38,320 nucleotides of DNA. Source: Lentilactobacillus sp. Marseille-Q4993. GTDB taxonomy: Bacteria; Bacillota; Bacilli; Lactobacillales; Lactobacillaceae. Every line of letters starts with the position of its first letter. Within the stretch, counting starts at the first letter, position 1. The position numbers were made by a program, and so were the translations under genes. The DNA is taken from assembly GCF_951230165.1 (NCBI RefSeq), contig NZ_CATNVB010000025.1, positions 1 to 38,320 on the forward strand, written 5' to 3'. The notes beneath the pieces are model-generated. The model worked only from the letters and a program-made list of their open reading frames with translations, was not told the origin of the DNA and searched no databases. Below, in pieces: positions 16,943 through 27,465 of this stretch.

Positions 16943-19900
16943 ATGCTTAAGAACAATGGTTGTCCACAAAGTCGGCATTTTCTGCCAAATATGGGTTGGA
17001 TCACAATTTCGGTTATTACTGGAGTGGGGATTCTATTTGGTGAGCCGTCAGTAATATCGACGAAAGCTGCAATCACAAGCGAGTTATCGACTAATTCAAT
17101 CTTAAAAACAAGTAAAAAAACAAATGCAAACCAAGCCTCGTTAACTAAAGGTAATGTTTCTGCACTTTGGAAGCAGGGATATTCTGGTCAAGGGATGGTT
17201 GTGGCGGTCATTGATTCGGGAGTTCAACCACATAAAGATTTGCGATTGACAAACGCGGCATCAGGTAAGATTTCAAAGGCTGACGCCAGTAGCATGATAG
17301 CTAAAAAGGGATATGGAAAGTATATAAATTCAAAAATTCCGTTTTCCTACGATTACGTTAATAATGACAATGACACTGGGGCTCCGGATGATGTTTCGAG
17401 TTATCACGGCCAACACGTAGCGGGTATCGCGACTGCCAACGGTAAAACTAGCAGTAAGAAATACGTAAAGGGGGTTGCCCCAGAAGCCCAAATTCTTGAT
17501 ATGAAAGTGTTTGGTGGCTTTGCGGATGAAAACCCACATGACGTTGCTAGGGCCATTCATGATGCAGTTGACCTTGGAGCAAATGTCATTAATATGTCGC
17601 TTGGAATCGGCGCAGCAAGTCAATCACTCACTGATGAGGAACAGGCAGCTGTGAAGTATGCTACTGATCATGGAGTGTTCGTTGCTACTGCGGCTGGAAA
17701 TGACGGGCACGCAGCAAGTATCTTTACCACTGATATGGGGGTCCCTGGAACAATCAGCAAGTACTATGAACCGAAAACTAGTGGTAATATTTCAAACCCT
17801 GCGGTTGCTGAAAGTGCCGTTACAGTTGCCTCTGAGAAAACCAATAGTGGTAAATCAGAAGATATGTCGTCTTATTCATCTTGGGGACCAACCCCAGACT
17901 TTACCCTGAAACCGGATGTAACGGCCCCTGGTGAAGATATTGTTTCAACGTGGAAGAATAATACTTATGAAACTGATAGTGGAACATCAATGGCCACGCC
18001 TTTCATTTCGGGAACTGCCGCACTAATTATGCAGCGGCTTGCTAAGGAGCAACCAGACTTACAGGGCGCAGACTTAGTATTAGCGGTAAAAAACGCGATG
18101 ATGAATTCAGCCGTTCCAATGAATGATATTCTAAGTCGAAAGAATATTATATCGCCAAGAAGGCAGGGGGCCGGGAAGATAAATGTGACTAACGCTGCTA
18201 ATCTCAAAGCGTCATTAGTCGATCTTTATACGGGTCTTGCCTCAGAGTCGCTTAAACAAATTGGCAACCAAAAAAACTTCACTTTAAAATTAACCAATAA
18301 GAGTAATGAAACGCAAACTTACAAAATTAATCCAAGTAAGGTGTATACTGAGAAAACCAGTAAAGTCAACGACTCATCGGCTTATGACTCACCCATCAAG
18401 GGGGCTGGCTTGCAATCAAGTTCGCGAACAGTTTCCGTTAATCCTGGTGAAAGTAAGAACCTGCAGTTTAGCTTAAAATTGAACGGTAAGCTTAAGCGAA
18501 ACAACTTGGCTGAAGGATTCGTTCGTCTTATCAATAAAGATAGTAAGCAAAACTTAACTGTCCCATATCTTGGCTATTACGGTGATTTAACAACCGAAAA
18601 GGTTATTGATAAACCAGCTAATCAAAAGGGGAGTGCCTTTAAAGGTGGGTATTTGGTTGATGAGCATAACACCCCGCTGGGCATAACGGATGCTAAGTCA
18701 CTGGCTCATATTGTCAATAACCCGTCCCACCGACTTTCCTGGAGTTCACTTGGTAATAAAGTGATGAATTCAAAAGTGGCTTTTTCACCTAATGGAGATG
18801 GGGTTTCCGATGAGGTTTCTCCCTATGTGTTCGCTAAGCAAAACTTAAAGAGTGCCAAGATGGAAGTTATCGATAGTAGTGGTAATGTAGTCCGGGTAAT
18901 TGATAAGGAAAACAACCTTCAGCGTTCGTTTTATCAAGATGGTGACAGTTGGAATGATGATTTATCCTTATCCCCTTCAATGAGGTTGAATCCGAACCGG
19001 TTTAGGTGGAATGGTAAGGTATTTGATCAAAGTAAGGACGCCTATGTAGTGGCTAAAGACGGCAACTATAGTTACCGCATTATTACTAATAATTATAATA
19101 GCGGGGCTAACAAGCAACAGTCGTTCAGTCTACCATTCAAAATTGATACGGCTAAGCCAAACGTTAAGGTTAGTTATAGTAATGGTAATCTTAGGGTTTC
19201 GTATTTTGATCAGGGAGTTGGGTTTTCAAAGTACAGTTATGCTGTTATTGACACGCCAAAGAAACAATTTAGTCTTAAGCTCCATTCAAATGCTAGTGAT
19301 AACTCCGGGGTTCGAACGGTTAAGCTAAGTAAGGAAGCCCTTCGGTACATCAAAGCAGGTGGGAGTAAGTCCGCGGTTGAAATAACCGATTTGGCAGGAA
19401 ACACCACCACAAGAAAAATTGGGATTTCAAGTGGAACTAAATCAAACAGCAAATTAACTACCAAACAAGTTGCCCCTCAATTTCAGTGGTTACGGATGGG
19501 TAAGTCCAAGTCTAAGAAAAATGGAGCGCTGGTTAAGCTTCCTCACGCAGATCGTAATATGTGGAAGGTACTGGTCCCCAAATCGGGCACAATCAAGTAT
19601 GTAGCTAAAGTACCAAAGAATGCAGGGATTACCGCTTACGCCCGCGATGAGTTTTCAGGTAAACGGTATATGGGTAAGGTCAACCCTAAGAAGGGAATTG
19701 CTACCTTTTCCGTTAAAGTTGAAAAAGGAATTCCAGTCTTGTTAAAGGGATTCGCGTCAATTACAACTAAAAAATTTGGTGATACACTGCAATCACCCGC
19801 AAACTACTTATCAATCAACACAAGCAAATCTAAGGATGCAATTGCGCCGAATAAATGGGTTCAAAAAGAAAAGATTAACCTCTTAACCAACGCAGCCGCG

Positions 19901-20614
19901 TTAAAGCAATCGATTCAGCGTGGTACGGCTGCTGATTTGCCAGGACACGCGACTAAGGATTTAACCACTAGGTTTGCGGAAACCAAGGGAATTAAGTTTG
20001 CAGAGCTGAATGATAATAATTTAACTGTGATTAATTCTTATGCTAAGTTCTATAATTCAGAAACTAAGGAATTAACAATTAGCGGGAAGGTAAGTAATCC
20101 AAAGGCTAAATTACAAATTTTTAAGTCACCAAACGAAAATGACCCTGACAATCAGGTTACGATTGATGGAGATGGTCACTTTAGTTTCAAGGTGCCGGTA
20201 AATTCAACCGACGAGAAGGGGATTGGCTATAAACTGGTGGTCCCAGGCTCTAAAAAGGAAACGACCTCTCGGGGAACGTTGTTGGTCAAGGTTGATACTA
20301 AGAAGCCAACTTTAAAACTAGATAATGACAACAGTCAGATAAAGACAAGTAGGAGTAGTTACACTATCAGCGGGACAGTTGATGATAACGTTGATGGCTA
20401 CCGATTGTCGATCAATGGCAATAATATTTTCCATCAACAAAATAATTCTGGATTCGTTAACAATACGGATGCCAGTAAGCAACCTAATCCTTATCAACCA
20501 GTCACGTTTAGTAATACGTACAATCTAAATAAGGGTGATAATTACTTTAACGTAACGGTAATTGATCAAACTGGAAACCGCGTTTCGAAAAAAATAGATG
20601 TAGTTAGACAGTAA
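16943..20614 (+). CDS. Lactocepin-like S8 serine protease lacking a C-terminal anchor (tandem paralogue)
   Basis: This 1223-residue paralogue is closely similar to the preceding protease along its whole length. AAGGAG at 16931-16936 fixes ATG 16943; in-frame starts at 16916 and 16925 have no site. The N-terminus has a hydrophobic segment at about 18-38, plausibly a Sec signal, but no KxYKxGKxW motif. Catalytic residues are D91, H155 and S349 (GTSMATP); the oxyanion Asn lies in AAGNDG. Fn3-like and Ig-like domains follow in the same order as in the neighbour. The protein ends at KKIDVVRQ, exactly where the neighbour's Ser/Thr linker starts, and a terminator follows at once, so no anchor remnant is present. 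It may be released to the medium or retained by other means. Confidence 0.88.
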   Translation: MLKNNGCPQSRHFLPNMGWITISVITGVGILFGEPSVISTKAAITSELSTNSILKTSKKTNANQASLTKGNVSALWKQGYSGQGMVVAVIDSGVQPHKDLRLTNAASGKISKADASSMIAKKGYGKYINSKIPFSYDYVNNDNDTGAPDDVSSYHGQHVAGIATANGKTSSKKYVKGVAPEAQILDMKVFGGFADENPHDVARAIHDAVDLGANVINMSLGIGAASQSLTDEEQAAVKYATDHGVFVATAAGNDGHAASIFTTDMGVPGTISKYYEPKTSGNISNPAVAESAVTVASEKTNSGKSEDMSSYSSWGPTPDFTLKPDVTAPGEDIVSTWKNNTYETDSGTSMATPFISGTAALIMQRLAKEQPDLQGADLVLAVKNAMMNSAVPMNDILSRKNIISPRRQGAGKINVTNAANLKASLVDLYTGLASESLKQIGNQKNFTLKLTNKSNETQTYKINPSKVYTEKTSKVNDSSAYDSPIKGAGLQSSSRTVSVNPGESKNLQFSLKLNGKLKRNNLAEGFVRLINKDSKQNLTVPYLGYYGDLTTEKVIDKPANQKGSAFKGGYLVDEHNTPLGITDAKSLAHIVNNPSHRLSWSSLGNKVMNSKVAFSPNGDGVSDEVSPYVFAKQNLKSAKMEVIDSSGNVVRVIDKENNLQRSFYQDGDSWNDDLSLSPSMRLNPNRFRWNGKVFDQSKDAYVVAKDGNYSYRIITNNYNSGANKQQSFSLPFKIDTAKPNVKVSYSNGNLRVSYFDQGVGFSKYSYAVIDTPKKQFSLKLHSNASDNSGVRTVKLSKEALRYIKAGGSKSAVEITDLAGNTTTRKIGISSGTKSNSKLTTKQVAPQFQWLRMGKSKSKKNGALVKLPHADRNMWKVLVPKSGTIKYVAKVPKNAGITAYARDEFSGKRYMGKVNPKKGIATFSVKVEKGIPVLLKGFASITTKKFGDTLQSPANYLSINTSKSKDAIAPNKWVQKEKINLLTNAAALKQSIQRGTAADLPGHATKDLTTRFAETKGIKFAELNDNNLTVINSYAKFYNSETKELTISGKVSNPKAKLQIFKSPNENDPDNQVTIDGDGHFSFKVPVNSTDEKGIGYKLVVPGSKKETTSRGTLLVKVDTKKPTLKLDNDNSQIKTSRSSYTISGTVDDNVDGYRLSINGNNIFHQQNNSGFVNNTDASKQPNPYQPVTFSNTYNLNKGDNYFNVTVIDQTGNRVSKKIDVVRQ

Positions 20615-20619
20615 CCTTA

Positions 20620-20656
20620 AAAAAAGAAGCCATCCGGCATGGATGGCTTCTTTTTA
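20620..20656. terminator. Bidirectional terminator
   Basis: AGAAGCCATCC and GGATGGCTTCT form an 11-bp perfect stem with a 5-nt loop, with A and T runs on either side. It separates the second protease (+) from the lipoprotein (-). Confidence 0.9.
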
Positions 20657-20662
20657 CGGTGA

Positions 20663-21193
20663 TTAATACTTAGGTGTAACCAAAACTTGATGAGTTTTAT
20701 CCGCATCTAAATCGCGAACTACTCGGAAACCTGCAACGTTAATGTGGTCTTTCTTATAAGTCCCAGATACCTTTGACTTAACAGAAACAGTTTGATCCAT
20801 TGGAATTCCTGCAAGTTTACCCTTCATGTAGATTACAGGGTTGTTAGCAGAAGAATTCTTGAATGTGTACTTCAGAGTTCCTTGCTTGTTAAGATCTTTA
20901 GCTTTTTTAGCTTGACTGAAAGTCTTGTAAATCTTGGAAACACTGTAAATCGTTACGGTTTGCTTACTCTTATTGAAGTGGTAAGCGTCAATCCCAGATT
21001 CACTATGGTAGTTGATTTTACCGTTCATGTACCATAGGTTATTGTGAGAAGTCAGTGCCTCTTTGGCAGTTTTTCCCGCAATTGGATTTTTCATACTTGT
21101 CTTGTTGCTGTCATTTTTTGAGCAACCGGTTAAAACAAGGGCAAACACTGCGATAACGGCGATGATTGCACCTAGGAACCCTCTTTTTTTCAT
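20663..21193 (-). CDS. Putative lipoprotein, unknown function
   Basis: This 176-residue protein begins with a lipoprotein signal peptide: MKKRG, a hydrophobic core and the lipobox LTGC with C24 as lipidation site. The mature part has a Ser/Asn/Lys-rich spacer and then a small domain rich in strands and Lys. I do not recognise the family. The frame opens at 21343, but GAGGTGAT lies correctly upstream of ATG 21193, and the signal peptide begins there. It is divergent from the LacI-type regulator 120 bp away; whether they are functionally connected is unclear. Confidence 0.8.
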   Translation of the reverse strand: MKKRGFLGAIIAVIAVFALVLTGCSKNDSNKTSMKNPIAGKTAKEALTSHNNLWYMNGKINYHSESGIDAYHFNKSKQTVTIYSVSKIYKTFSQAKKAKDLNKQGTLKYTFKNSSANNPVIYMKGKLAGIPMDQTVSVKSKVSGTYKKDHINVAGFRVVRDLDADKTHQVLVTPKY

Positions 21194-21313
21194 AATTTGT
21201 ATCACCTCATGAGTTGAAATTATCACATAAACAGTGCAAAATCTAGTAGAATGACCGATTGGTAATAAAAGAAACAAATACTTAATATTTTCGAGATAAA
21301 AGGGGGCCGTTTT

Positions 21314-22285
21314 TTGATCACGATCAGAGATATTGCAAAGCAAATGGGATTGTCAGTTTCCACCGTGTCGCGAGCACTTAACGACAACCCACGGATTAGT
21401 CAGAAGACTAGAGACCAAGTTCACGAGTTTGCGAATAAGGCTGGTTACCAGCCAAACTATAACGCTAGAAACTTGACCAATAAAGAAGCTAACAGTGTGG
21501 GAGTCGTGTTTCCAGTCAATAACCGGGTAGTTGATAATATTTTCTACGTTAATTTGCTACGAGGCATAAATAATCAGCTTTCAAAAAAGAACTACGTCCT
21601 CTCAGTTGCGATTGGTGACACTACGGAAACAGTAATTGAGAATGTGACATCGATGATCAAACGAGGACAGGTAAAGAAGTTTATTCTTCTATACTCTCAC
21701 TTGAATGATCCAATTATCAGGTTGCTCGAGAAATCTCCAGTTGATTTTGTTACGGTTGGCAAACCAACTCATGGAGATTCTTGGATGTATGTTGATAATG
21801 ATAATGTCAAAGCCGGCTACGATGGCACTAAGTTTTTGATCGATGAATTGGGATGTCAGCATCCGGTTTTTGTTGAATCAACGAATGGCTGGCCGTACGA
21901 AGTCGACAGGTTAACTGGCTATTTGACGATGGTGGATGAAGCTGGCTTAAGACCGGTGATTTTATCTTCGTCAGAAACTGATAATACAGAAACGATTGAA
22001 TTTATTCATGAGCATGATGAAATCGATGGGGTTTTGGCCACCGACGATTATACTGGGTTGCGGTTTTATTCGGAATATCGGCGCCAACGACCCGGTCGTG
22101 AAGTTGAGGTAGTCGGTTATAACGCATCATTGCCTCGAGAACTTACCAATGAACATTTCCACTCAGTTGACTTGAACCCAAAGGAGATGGGCCGGTCGGC
22201 TGCCAGAATATTGTTTGCTAACGAAACAAAGCAATTGACTGGTGAGCAACGACACAACATTATTGCTCATGAAATCATGGTTTAA
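21314..22285 (+). CDS. malR: LacI-family regulator of the maltose operon
   Basis: This 323-residue LacI/GalR regulator has an N-terminal helix-turn-helix (about 2-25, ITIRDIAKQMGLSVSTVSRALN) plus the hinge helix, then a periplasmic-binding-protein-like sugar domain. Translation probably starts at TTG 21314 behind AAAAGGGGG. It ends at its own terminator and is followed by a maltose transporter and maltose phosphorylase gene preceded by a palindromic LacI-type operator (22402-22415). Context makes it MalR. The effector, maltose or another sugar, is inferred. Confidence 0.88.
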   Translation: MITIRDIAKQMGLSVSTVSRALNDNPRISQKTRDQVHEFANKAGYQPNYNARNLTNKEANSVGVVFPVNNRVVDNIFYVNLLRGINNQLSKKNYVLSVAIGDTTETVIENVTSMIKRGQVKKFILLYSHLNDPIIRLLEKSPVDFVTVGKPTHGDSWMYVDNDNVKAGYDGTKFLIDELGCQHPVFVESTNGWPYEVDRLTGYLTMVDEAGLRPVILSSSETDNTETIEFIHEHDEIDGVLATDDYTGLRFYSEYRRQRPGREVEVVGYNASLPRELTNEHFHSVDLNPKEMGRSAARILFANETKQLTGEQRHNIIAHEIMV

Positions 22286-22294
22286 CAACATTTT

Positions 22295-22321
22295 GGTGCT
22301 CTATTCATAGGGCGCCTTTTT
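22295..22321 (+). terminator. Rho-independent terminator after malR
   Basis: GGTGCTCTAT and ATAGGGCGCC pair with two G-U pairs, and a T5 run follows. Confidence 0.75.
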
Positions 22322-22340
22322 GTTTGCGAAAAAAAATAAA

Positions 22341-22354
22341 TGTAATCGTTACCA
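22341..22354 (+). promoter_or_regulatory. Candidate cre (CcpA) site
   Basis: TGTAATCGTTACCA matches 13 of 14 positions of the degenerate cre consensus TGWAARCGYTWNCW. It lies upstream of the maltose promoter, where CcpA could mediate glucose repression. A weaker half-like TGTAAGCG is at 22373-22380. Confidence 0.5.
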
Positions 22355-22401
22355 AACCAAACGGGGTAAGGGTGTAAGCGATAAATTGCCAAAATTTAAA
22401 A

Positions 22402-22439
22402 TGCAAACGGTTGCACAACCAAAAAATTCATGTAATAAT
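22402..22439 (+). promoter_or_regulatory. Maltose operon promoter with overlapping MalR operator
   Basis: The near-palindrome TGCAAACGGTTGCA (22402-22415) is typical of LacI-family operators with a central CG. It overlaps the -35 box TTGCAC (22411-22416), and AATAAT at 22434-22439 lies 17 nt on as -10. A regulator bound there would block RNA polymerase. Confidence 0.65.
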
Positions 22440-22472
22440 GGCATTGTAAAAAATTCTAGGGAGGATATTATC

Positions 22473-23840
22473 ATGGATAAATCAGTATCAGATAACGTTG
22501 ATACCACAGCTCCAAAGTCTGGATTACCTAAATTACCGGCTAGTACGATTTGGATGATCAACTTTGGCTTTCTCGGGGTTCAGATGGCCTTTACGTTGCA
22601 AAGTTCTCAAATGAGCCGAATTTTTCAAACAATCGGGGCGGATCCTAATAACTTGGGATGGTTCTTCATTTTGCCACCACTGGCAGGATTGATCGTGCAA
22701 CCAATTATTGGTTATTACTCGGATAGAACCTGGGCTCCTAAGTTAGGTGGTCGTCGACTTCCATACTTAGCGTTGGGTACGTTAATTGCTATTATTGTTA
22801 TGTGTTTATTGCCTAACTCAGGAAGTTTTGGCTTCGGTTACGCGTCAGTCACCGCTTTGGTTTTCGGTGCGGTAACGGTTGCCCTTCTGGATGTATCATC
22901 GAACATTGCCATGCAGCCATTTAAGATGATGGTCGGGGACATGGTTAACGACGATCAGAAGAGTTACGCATATGGAATTCAAAGTTTCTTATCAAACGGT
23001 GGTGCGGTTATCGCTGCCATCTTCCCATTCTTGTTCACAGCGATGGGAATTGCTAACACTGCTAAAAAAGGAGTTGTTCCTCAATCAGTTGTTATTTCAT
23101 TCTACGTTGGGGCAGCCTTACTGTTGATTACTAGTTTGTTCACCATTTTCCGGGTTAAAGAATATGACCCACAAACTTACGCTAAATATCATGGAATTTC
23201 GGAAGAAGCAAACACCACTGGTGGTAACTGGTTCGCACTTTTGAAGAAAGCTCCTAAAGTATTCTGGACCGTTTCACTTGTTCAGTTCTTCTGTTGGGTA
23301 GCATTCCAGTACCTTTGGACTTACTCTGCTGGAGCAATTGCTAAGAATGTTTGGAATACTGTTGATGCAAGTTCAACTGGTTATCAAGCAGCCGGAAACT
23401 GGTACGGAGTTTTAGCCGCAGTTCAATCAATTGCAGCTGTTCTCTGGTCATATGTTTTGGCTAAGGTTCCTAATAATCATCATAAGCTTGGCTACTCTCT
23501 TAGTTTAGGATTAGGAGCAATTGGATTCTTATCAATCTTCTTTGTTCACAGTCAAAATATTCTAATCATTTCATTTATCTTTGTTGGAATGGCATGGGCA
23601 GCAATGAACACTTACCCATTAACAATGATCACTAATGCTCTTTCAGGTGAACACATGGGTACTTACCTTGGCCTATTCAACGGTTCAATTTGTTTACCAC
23701 AAATCGTGGCATCACTTGCCAGTTTTGCATTGTTCCCATTATTCGGAAACTCACAACCAAACATGTTCTTGCTTGCCGGAATCATAATGGCACTTGGGGC
23801 ATTGTCAGTTGGCTTGATTAAAGAAACTTATAAAGCATAG
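22473..23840 (+). CDS. malT: Maltose/oligosaccharide transporter, MFS (SLC45-like)
   Basis: This 455-residue membrane transporter has about twelve helices and the SLC45/GPH-like pattern of lactobacillus Mal[21 protein letters not shown], then [11 protein letters not shown] and the GGRRLPYL loop. It should bring in maltose by proton symport. The frame opens at 22320 but would read through the operator region; GGGAGG just before ATG 22473 sets the start. Maltose phosphorylase follows by 14 bp, so the two are cotranscribed. Substrate assignment rests on that neighbour. Confidence 0.88.
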   Translation: MDKSVSDNVDTTAPKSGLPKLPASTIWMINFGFLGVQMAFTLQSSQMSRIFQTIGADPNNLGWFFILPPLAGLIVQPIIGYYSDRTWAPKLGGRRLPYLALGTLIAIIVMCLLPNSGSFGFGYASVTALVFGAVTVALLDVSSNIAMQPFKMMVGDMVNDDQKSYAYGIQSFLSNGGAVIAAIFPFLFTAMGIANTAKKGVVPQSVVISFYVGAALLLITSLFTIFRVKEYDPQTYAKYHGISEEANTTGGNWFALLKKAPKVFWTVSLVQFFCWVAFQYLWTYSAGAIAKNVWNTVDASSTGYQAAGNWYGVLAAVQSIAAVLWSYVLAKVPNNHHKLGYSLSLGLGAIGFLSIFFVHSQNILIISFIFVGMAWAAMNTYPLTMITNALSGEHMGTYLGLFNGSICLPQIVASLASFALFPLFGNSQPNMFLLAGIIMALGALSVGLIKETYKA

Positions 23841-23854
23841 AAAGGAATTTAACT

Positions 23855-26122
23855 ATGAAGAGAACTTTTGAAGTAGAACCATGGAATGTTGTGACTCATA
23901 CTTTCAAAAACGATTCTGAAAACAAACGGCTTCAGGAATCAATGACCAGCCTTGGAAATGGCTATATGGGAATGCGGGGATTCTTTGAAGAGGACTATAG
24001 TGGCGATACGCTACCAGGAATCTATCTTGGTGGAGTTTGGTTCCCAGATAAGACCAGAGTTGGTTGGTGGAAAAACGGTTACCCAGAGTACTTTGGTAAG
24101 GTTGTGAATGCAGTCAACTTTATTAAGATGAACTTCATGATTAATGGAGCCAAGCTTGATTTAGCTACTGATCAAATCTCTGATTTTGAATTAAACCTCG
24201 ATATGAAGCAATCGTTACTTACGAGAAGTTTTGTCGTTACTAAGGGTGATGCTAAAGTTAGCTTCACATTTGAACGGTTCTTAAGTGTTGCTCAACAAGA
24301 ACTTTCAGTTCAGCGAGTCACGGTTAAAAACGTTGGTAGTACTGATGCTAAAATCACCGTTGATTCAGCTATTGATGCCGATGTTTCAAACGAAGATGCA
24401 AACTACGACGAACGGTTCTGGGAAGTATTAAATACCTCTCAATCAGACGATAGTGGTTATGTAATTTCTAAGACCAAGGAGAATCCTTTTGGTACCCCTC
24501 GGTTTACTGTTGGAATGGAAATGCGGCACCATACTGATTTTGAAACCGCTAAGACTAGTCAACCTAGTGAAAAGGAAGTAGTTAACGAATTTACTGCTGA
24601 CTTGAAGGCTGGCGAAACCCGCCAAATTGAAAAACGGGTAATTGTGGTCACATCACGTGATTACGATACTGATAACGAACTGACATCCGCAATGACTAAG
24701 TTAAGTGATCAAGTTTCTGGTTCATCATACGATGACTTATTTGGTGCACATGCAAAGGTTTGGGCAGACCGATGGGAAAAATCAGATGTTCAAATTGATG
24801 GTGATAACGAATCTCAACAAGGAATTCGGTTTAACCTATTCGAATTATTCTCAACCTACTATGGTGAAGATGCTCGTTTGAACATTGGTCCTAAAGGATT
24901 CACTGGGGAGAAGTATGGTGGTGCAACTTACTGGGATACTGAGGCGTTTGCGGTTCCCGTTTACCTTGGAATCACTGATCCAGAGGTTACCAGAAACTTG
25001 TTAATGTACCGTTACAAGCAACTTGATGGTGCTTACCATAACGCTAAGCAACAAGGACTTGATGGGGCATTGTTCCCAATGGTTACCTTTGATGGAATCG
25101 AATGTCATAACGAATGGGAAATCACGTTTGAAGAAATTCACAGAAATGGTGATATTGCCTTTGCAATCTTCAATTACACCAGATATACCGGTGATACCTC
25201 TTACGTTCTTAACGAAGGGGCAAAGGTTCTGACAGAAATTTCTCGTTTCTGGGCAGACCGGGTTCACTTTAGCGAACGGAATCAGAAGTATATGATTCAT
25301 GGAGTTACTGGCCCTGATGAGTACGAAAACAACGTTGATAATAACTGGTACACTAATATCTTGGCTCAGTGGACGCTCAAGTACACGCTTGAGATCCTTG
25401 ATCAAGTATCACCTAAGAGAGCTGAAGACTTGGCCGTTTCTGATGACGAGAAGAAGAAATGGCAAGATATTGTTGATTGGATGTACCTGCCTTATGATAA
25501 GGATTTGAACATTTTCGTTCAACATGATGGTTTCTTGGATAAGGATATTCAACCAGTTAGTTCCCTTTCAGAGGAAAAGGACCTTCCTCTTAACCAGAAG
25601 TGGTCATGGGATAAGATTCTGCGTTCGCCTTATATCAAACAAGGTGATGTTCTTCAAGGTATCTGGGACTTCATCGATGACTTTACTCCTGAACAGAAGA
25701 AGGCCAACTTCGATTTCTATGAACCATTAACAGTTCACGAATCAAGTTTGTCAGCTTCAATTCATTCAGTACTTGCTGCTGATCTTCACTACGAAGATAA
25801 GGCGGTTGAATTGTACGAACGAACTGCTCGCCTTGATTTGGATAACTATAACAATGATACGGTTGATGGTTTGCATGTTACTGCTATGACTGGTGGTTGG
25901 ATTGCAGTTGTTCAAGGTTTTGCAGGGATGCGGGTCAACGATGATAAGTTACACTTCGCTCCATTCTTACCTAAGAAGTGGGATCGTTATTCATTCCGGC
26001 AAGTATTTAGGGATCGAGTAATCGAAGTTAACGTTGATAAATCGGGGGCATCATTCAAGTTGATTGATGGTGAACCAATTACAATTGATGTTGATGGAAA
26101 AGATGTTGAATTAACTAAATAA
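23855..26122 (+). CDS. mapA: Maltose phosphorylase (GH65)
   Basis: This 755-residue GH65 enzyme splits maltose with inorganic phosphate into glucose and beta-glucose 1-phosphate in the cytosol. The general acid is probably E489 in [16 protein letters not shown]; the [15 protein letters not shown] stretch near 418-432 and the C-terminal [11 protein letters not shown] loop are also typical. Length and N-terminus fit lactobacillus maltose phosphorylases. Kojibiose or trehalose phosphorylases share the fold, but the maltose-type transporter and MalR context favour maltose. No beta-phosphoglucomutase gene follows; an unrelated dehydrogenase comes after the terminator. Confidence 0.92.
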   Translation: MKRTFEVEPWNVVTHTFKNDSENKRLQESMTSLGNGYMGMRGFFEEDYSGDTLPGIYLGGVWFPDKTRVGWWKNGYPEYFGKVVNAVNFIKMNFMINGAKLDLATDQISDFELNLDMKQSLLTRSFVVTKGDAKVSFTFERFLSVAQQELSVQRVTVKNVGSTDAKITVDSAIDADVSNEDANYDERFWEVLNTSQSDDSGYVISKTKENPFGTPRFTVGMEMRHHTDFETAKTSQPSEKEVVNEFTADLKAGETRQIEKRVIVVTSRDYDTDNELTSAMTKLSDQVSGSSYDDLFGAHAKVWADRWEKSDVQIDGDNESQQGIRFNLFELFSTYYGEDARLNIGPKGFTGEKYGGATYWDTEAFAVPVYLGITDPEVTRNLLMYRYKQLDGAYHNAKQQGLDGALFPMVTFDGIECHNEWEITFEEIHRNGDIAFAIFNYTRYTGDTSYVLNEGAKVLTEISRFWADRVHFSERNQKYMIHGVTGPDEYENNVDNNWYTNILAQWTLKYTLEILDQVSPKRAEDLAVSDDEKKKWQDIVDWMYLPYDKDLNIFVQHDGFLDKDIQPVSSLSEEKDLPLNQKWSWDKILRSPYIKQGDVLQGIWDFIDDFTPEQKKANFDFYEPLTVHESSLSASIHSVLAADLHYEDKAVELYERTARLDLDNYNNDTVDGLHVTAMTGGWIAVVQGFAGMRVNDDKLHFAPFLPKKWDRYSFRQVFRDRVIEVNVDKSGASFKLIDGEPITIDVDGKDVELTK

Positions 26123-26144
26123 TTTTTGGGGTATTCTACCCTTG

Positions 26145-26190
26145 AGCTAGATAGATATGAAAAATTTCATTTTTTATCTAGCTTTTTTTG
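26145..26190 (+). terminator. Rho-independent terminator after the maltose operon
   Basis: AGCTAGATA and TATCTAGCT enclose an AT-rich inner stem-loop (GAAA/TTTC) and are followed by T7. Confidence 0.85.
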
Positions 26191-26274
26191 ATGCTCATGT
26201 ACTATATCCTCTTGTTTTTGCCGCTTTCACTACTAAAATATAGGTGACAATAAGATTATGAGGGGATGAATGCA

Positions 26275-27309
26275 TTGAGTTTTACAATTCCAGAAACAAT
26301 GCGAGCATGGCAAGTTACAACACCCGGCCCAATTGATGGTGATAAAGCACCATTAGAATTAGTTGAGAAACCAGTTCCCGTTCCAAACGTAGGTGAGGTT
26401 CTCGTTCGGGTTCTTACTTGTGGAGTCTGTCACACTGACCTTCACGTTACCGAGGGGGATTTACCGGTTCATAAAAGTCACGTTACCCCGGGGCATGAAA
26501 TTGTTGGGGAAGTGGTTAAGTTAGGAGAATCAGCGAACCGGTTTAAGATTGGTGATAGGATTGGAATTCCATGGCTACGCTGGACCTGTGGGGTTTGTGA
26601 ATATTGTCGGTCTGGACAGGAGAATTTATGTCCAAATTCACTTTATACTGGTTGGGATCATGATGGAGGGTATGCTGAGTACGTCACCGTTCCGGAAGGG
26701 TTTGCCTATCGGATTCCGGATCAGTTTGATTCACAAACGGCTGCTCCCTTGCTTTGTGCGGGGATTATTGGTTATCGGGCATTCCTCCGAGCAAACGTTC
26801 CTGCTGGTGGGAGCCTTGGATTATATGGATTTGGTGGTTCAGCCCATATAACGGCCCAAATCGCGATTGACCAAGGGATTGAAGTTCATGTCCTGACTCG
26901 CGGTGATGACGCAAAAAGGTTTGCCTTAAAGTTGGGAGCAAAGTCTGCCGGTGGGGCTTATGATTTGCCCCCAGTTAAACTGGATTCAGCAATTATTTTT
27001 GCTCCTGTTGGTGATATTGTTCCAAAGGCGTTGGCAGGTTTGAAACCAGGTGGAACCTTGGCCCTTGCTGGGATTCATATGACTGATATTCCCCAGCTAA
27101 ATTATCAGGCTGCGATTTTTCACGAAAAAAATCTGACGAGTGTTGAGAGTAATACTCGGAGTAATGGTGAAGAGTTCTTAAGGTTGGCTGATCGGTTGGA
27201 TATTACACCGGAAACTACCGCGTACCCCTTTGAAAGGGCAGATGAGGCTCTTCGTTACTTATCACATGGGGATATCAAAGGCGCATGTGTCTTAAGGATT
27301 GGAGAATAG
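26275..27309 (+). CDS. Zinc-dependent alcohol dehydrogenase (MDR superfamily)
   Basis: This 344-residue medium-chain dehydrogenase has catalytic zinc ligands C52 (CGVCHTDLH), H74-E75 (PGHE) and a later Cys in [11 protein letters not shown]. Structural zinc ligands are C105, C108, C111 and C119 in [15 protein letters not shown]. The nucleotide-binding turn is [10 protein letters not shown], the variant seen in the YogA-type branch. It should interconvert alcohols and aldehydes with NAD(P)H. ATG 26266 is in frame but directly abuts the GAGGGG site; TTG 26275 gives normal spacing and a usual N-terminus, so it is preferred. It appears monocistronic. The physiological substrate is not predictable. 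Confidence 0.87.
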   Translation: MSFTIPETMRAWQVTTPGPIDGDKAPLELVEKPVPVPNVGEVLVRVLTCGVCHTDLHVTEGDLPVHKSHVTPGHEIVGEVVKLGESANRFKIGDRIGIPWLRWTCGVCEYCRSGQENLCPNSLYTGWDHDGGYAEYVTVPEGFAYRIPDQFDSQTAAPLLCAGIIGYRAFLRANVPAGGSLGLYGFGGSAHITAQIAIDQGIEVHVLTRGDDAKRFALKLGAKSAGGAYDLPPVKLDSAIIFAPVGDIVPKALAGLKPGGTLALAGIHMTDIPQLNYQAAIFHEKNLTSVESNTRSNGEEFLRLADRLDITPETTAYPFERADEALRYLSHGDIKGACVLRIGE

Positions 27310-27376
27310 GGATTAACTACTTGGAACTATAAAAATTGTATGGCGTTGCAATATAGCTAATCATATCAAAAATAGA

Positions 27377-27420
27377 CAATGATAATTTTCAGTTTCCTAA
27401 AAAATTATCATTGCCTTTTT
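27377..27420. terminator. Terminator between convergent genes
   Basis: 13-base perfect arms CAATGATAATTTT and AAAATTATCATTG (27377-27389 and 27401-27413) are followed by CCTTTTT on the plus strand and a weaker T tract on the minus strand. Confidence 0.85.
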
Positions 27421-27465
27421 GCTTGTATCCAAATATCTGCTTGTTGGTCCTAATTTTCTCTATTC

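Noticed and set aside
20663-21343. Lipoprotein starting at 21343
   Set aside because: The 50-residue extension would overlap the divergent malR start and precedes a clear lipoprotein signal peptide with its own ribosome binding site.
22320-22472. N-terminal extension of the maltose transporter
   Set aside because: It would translate the terminator end, the cre-like site, the MalR operator and the promoter.
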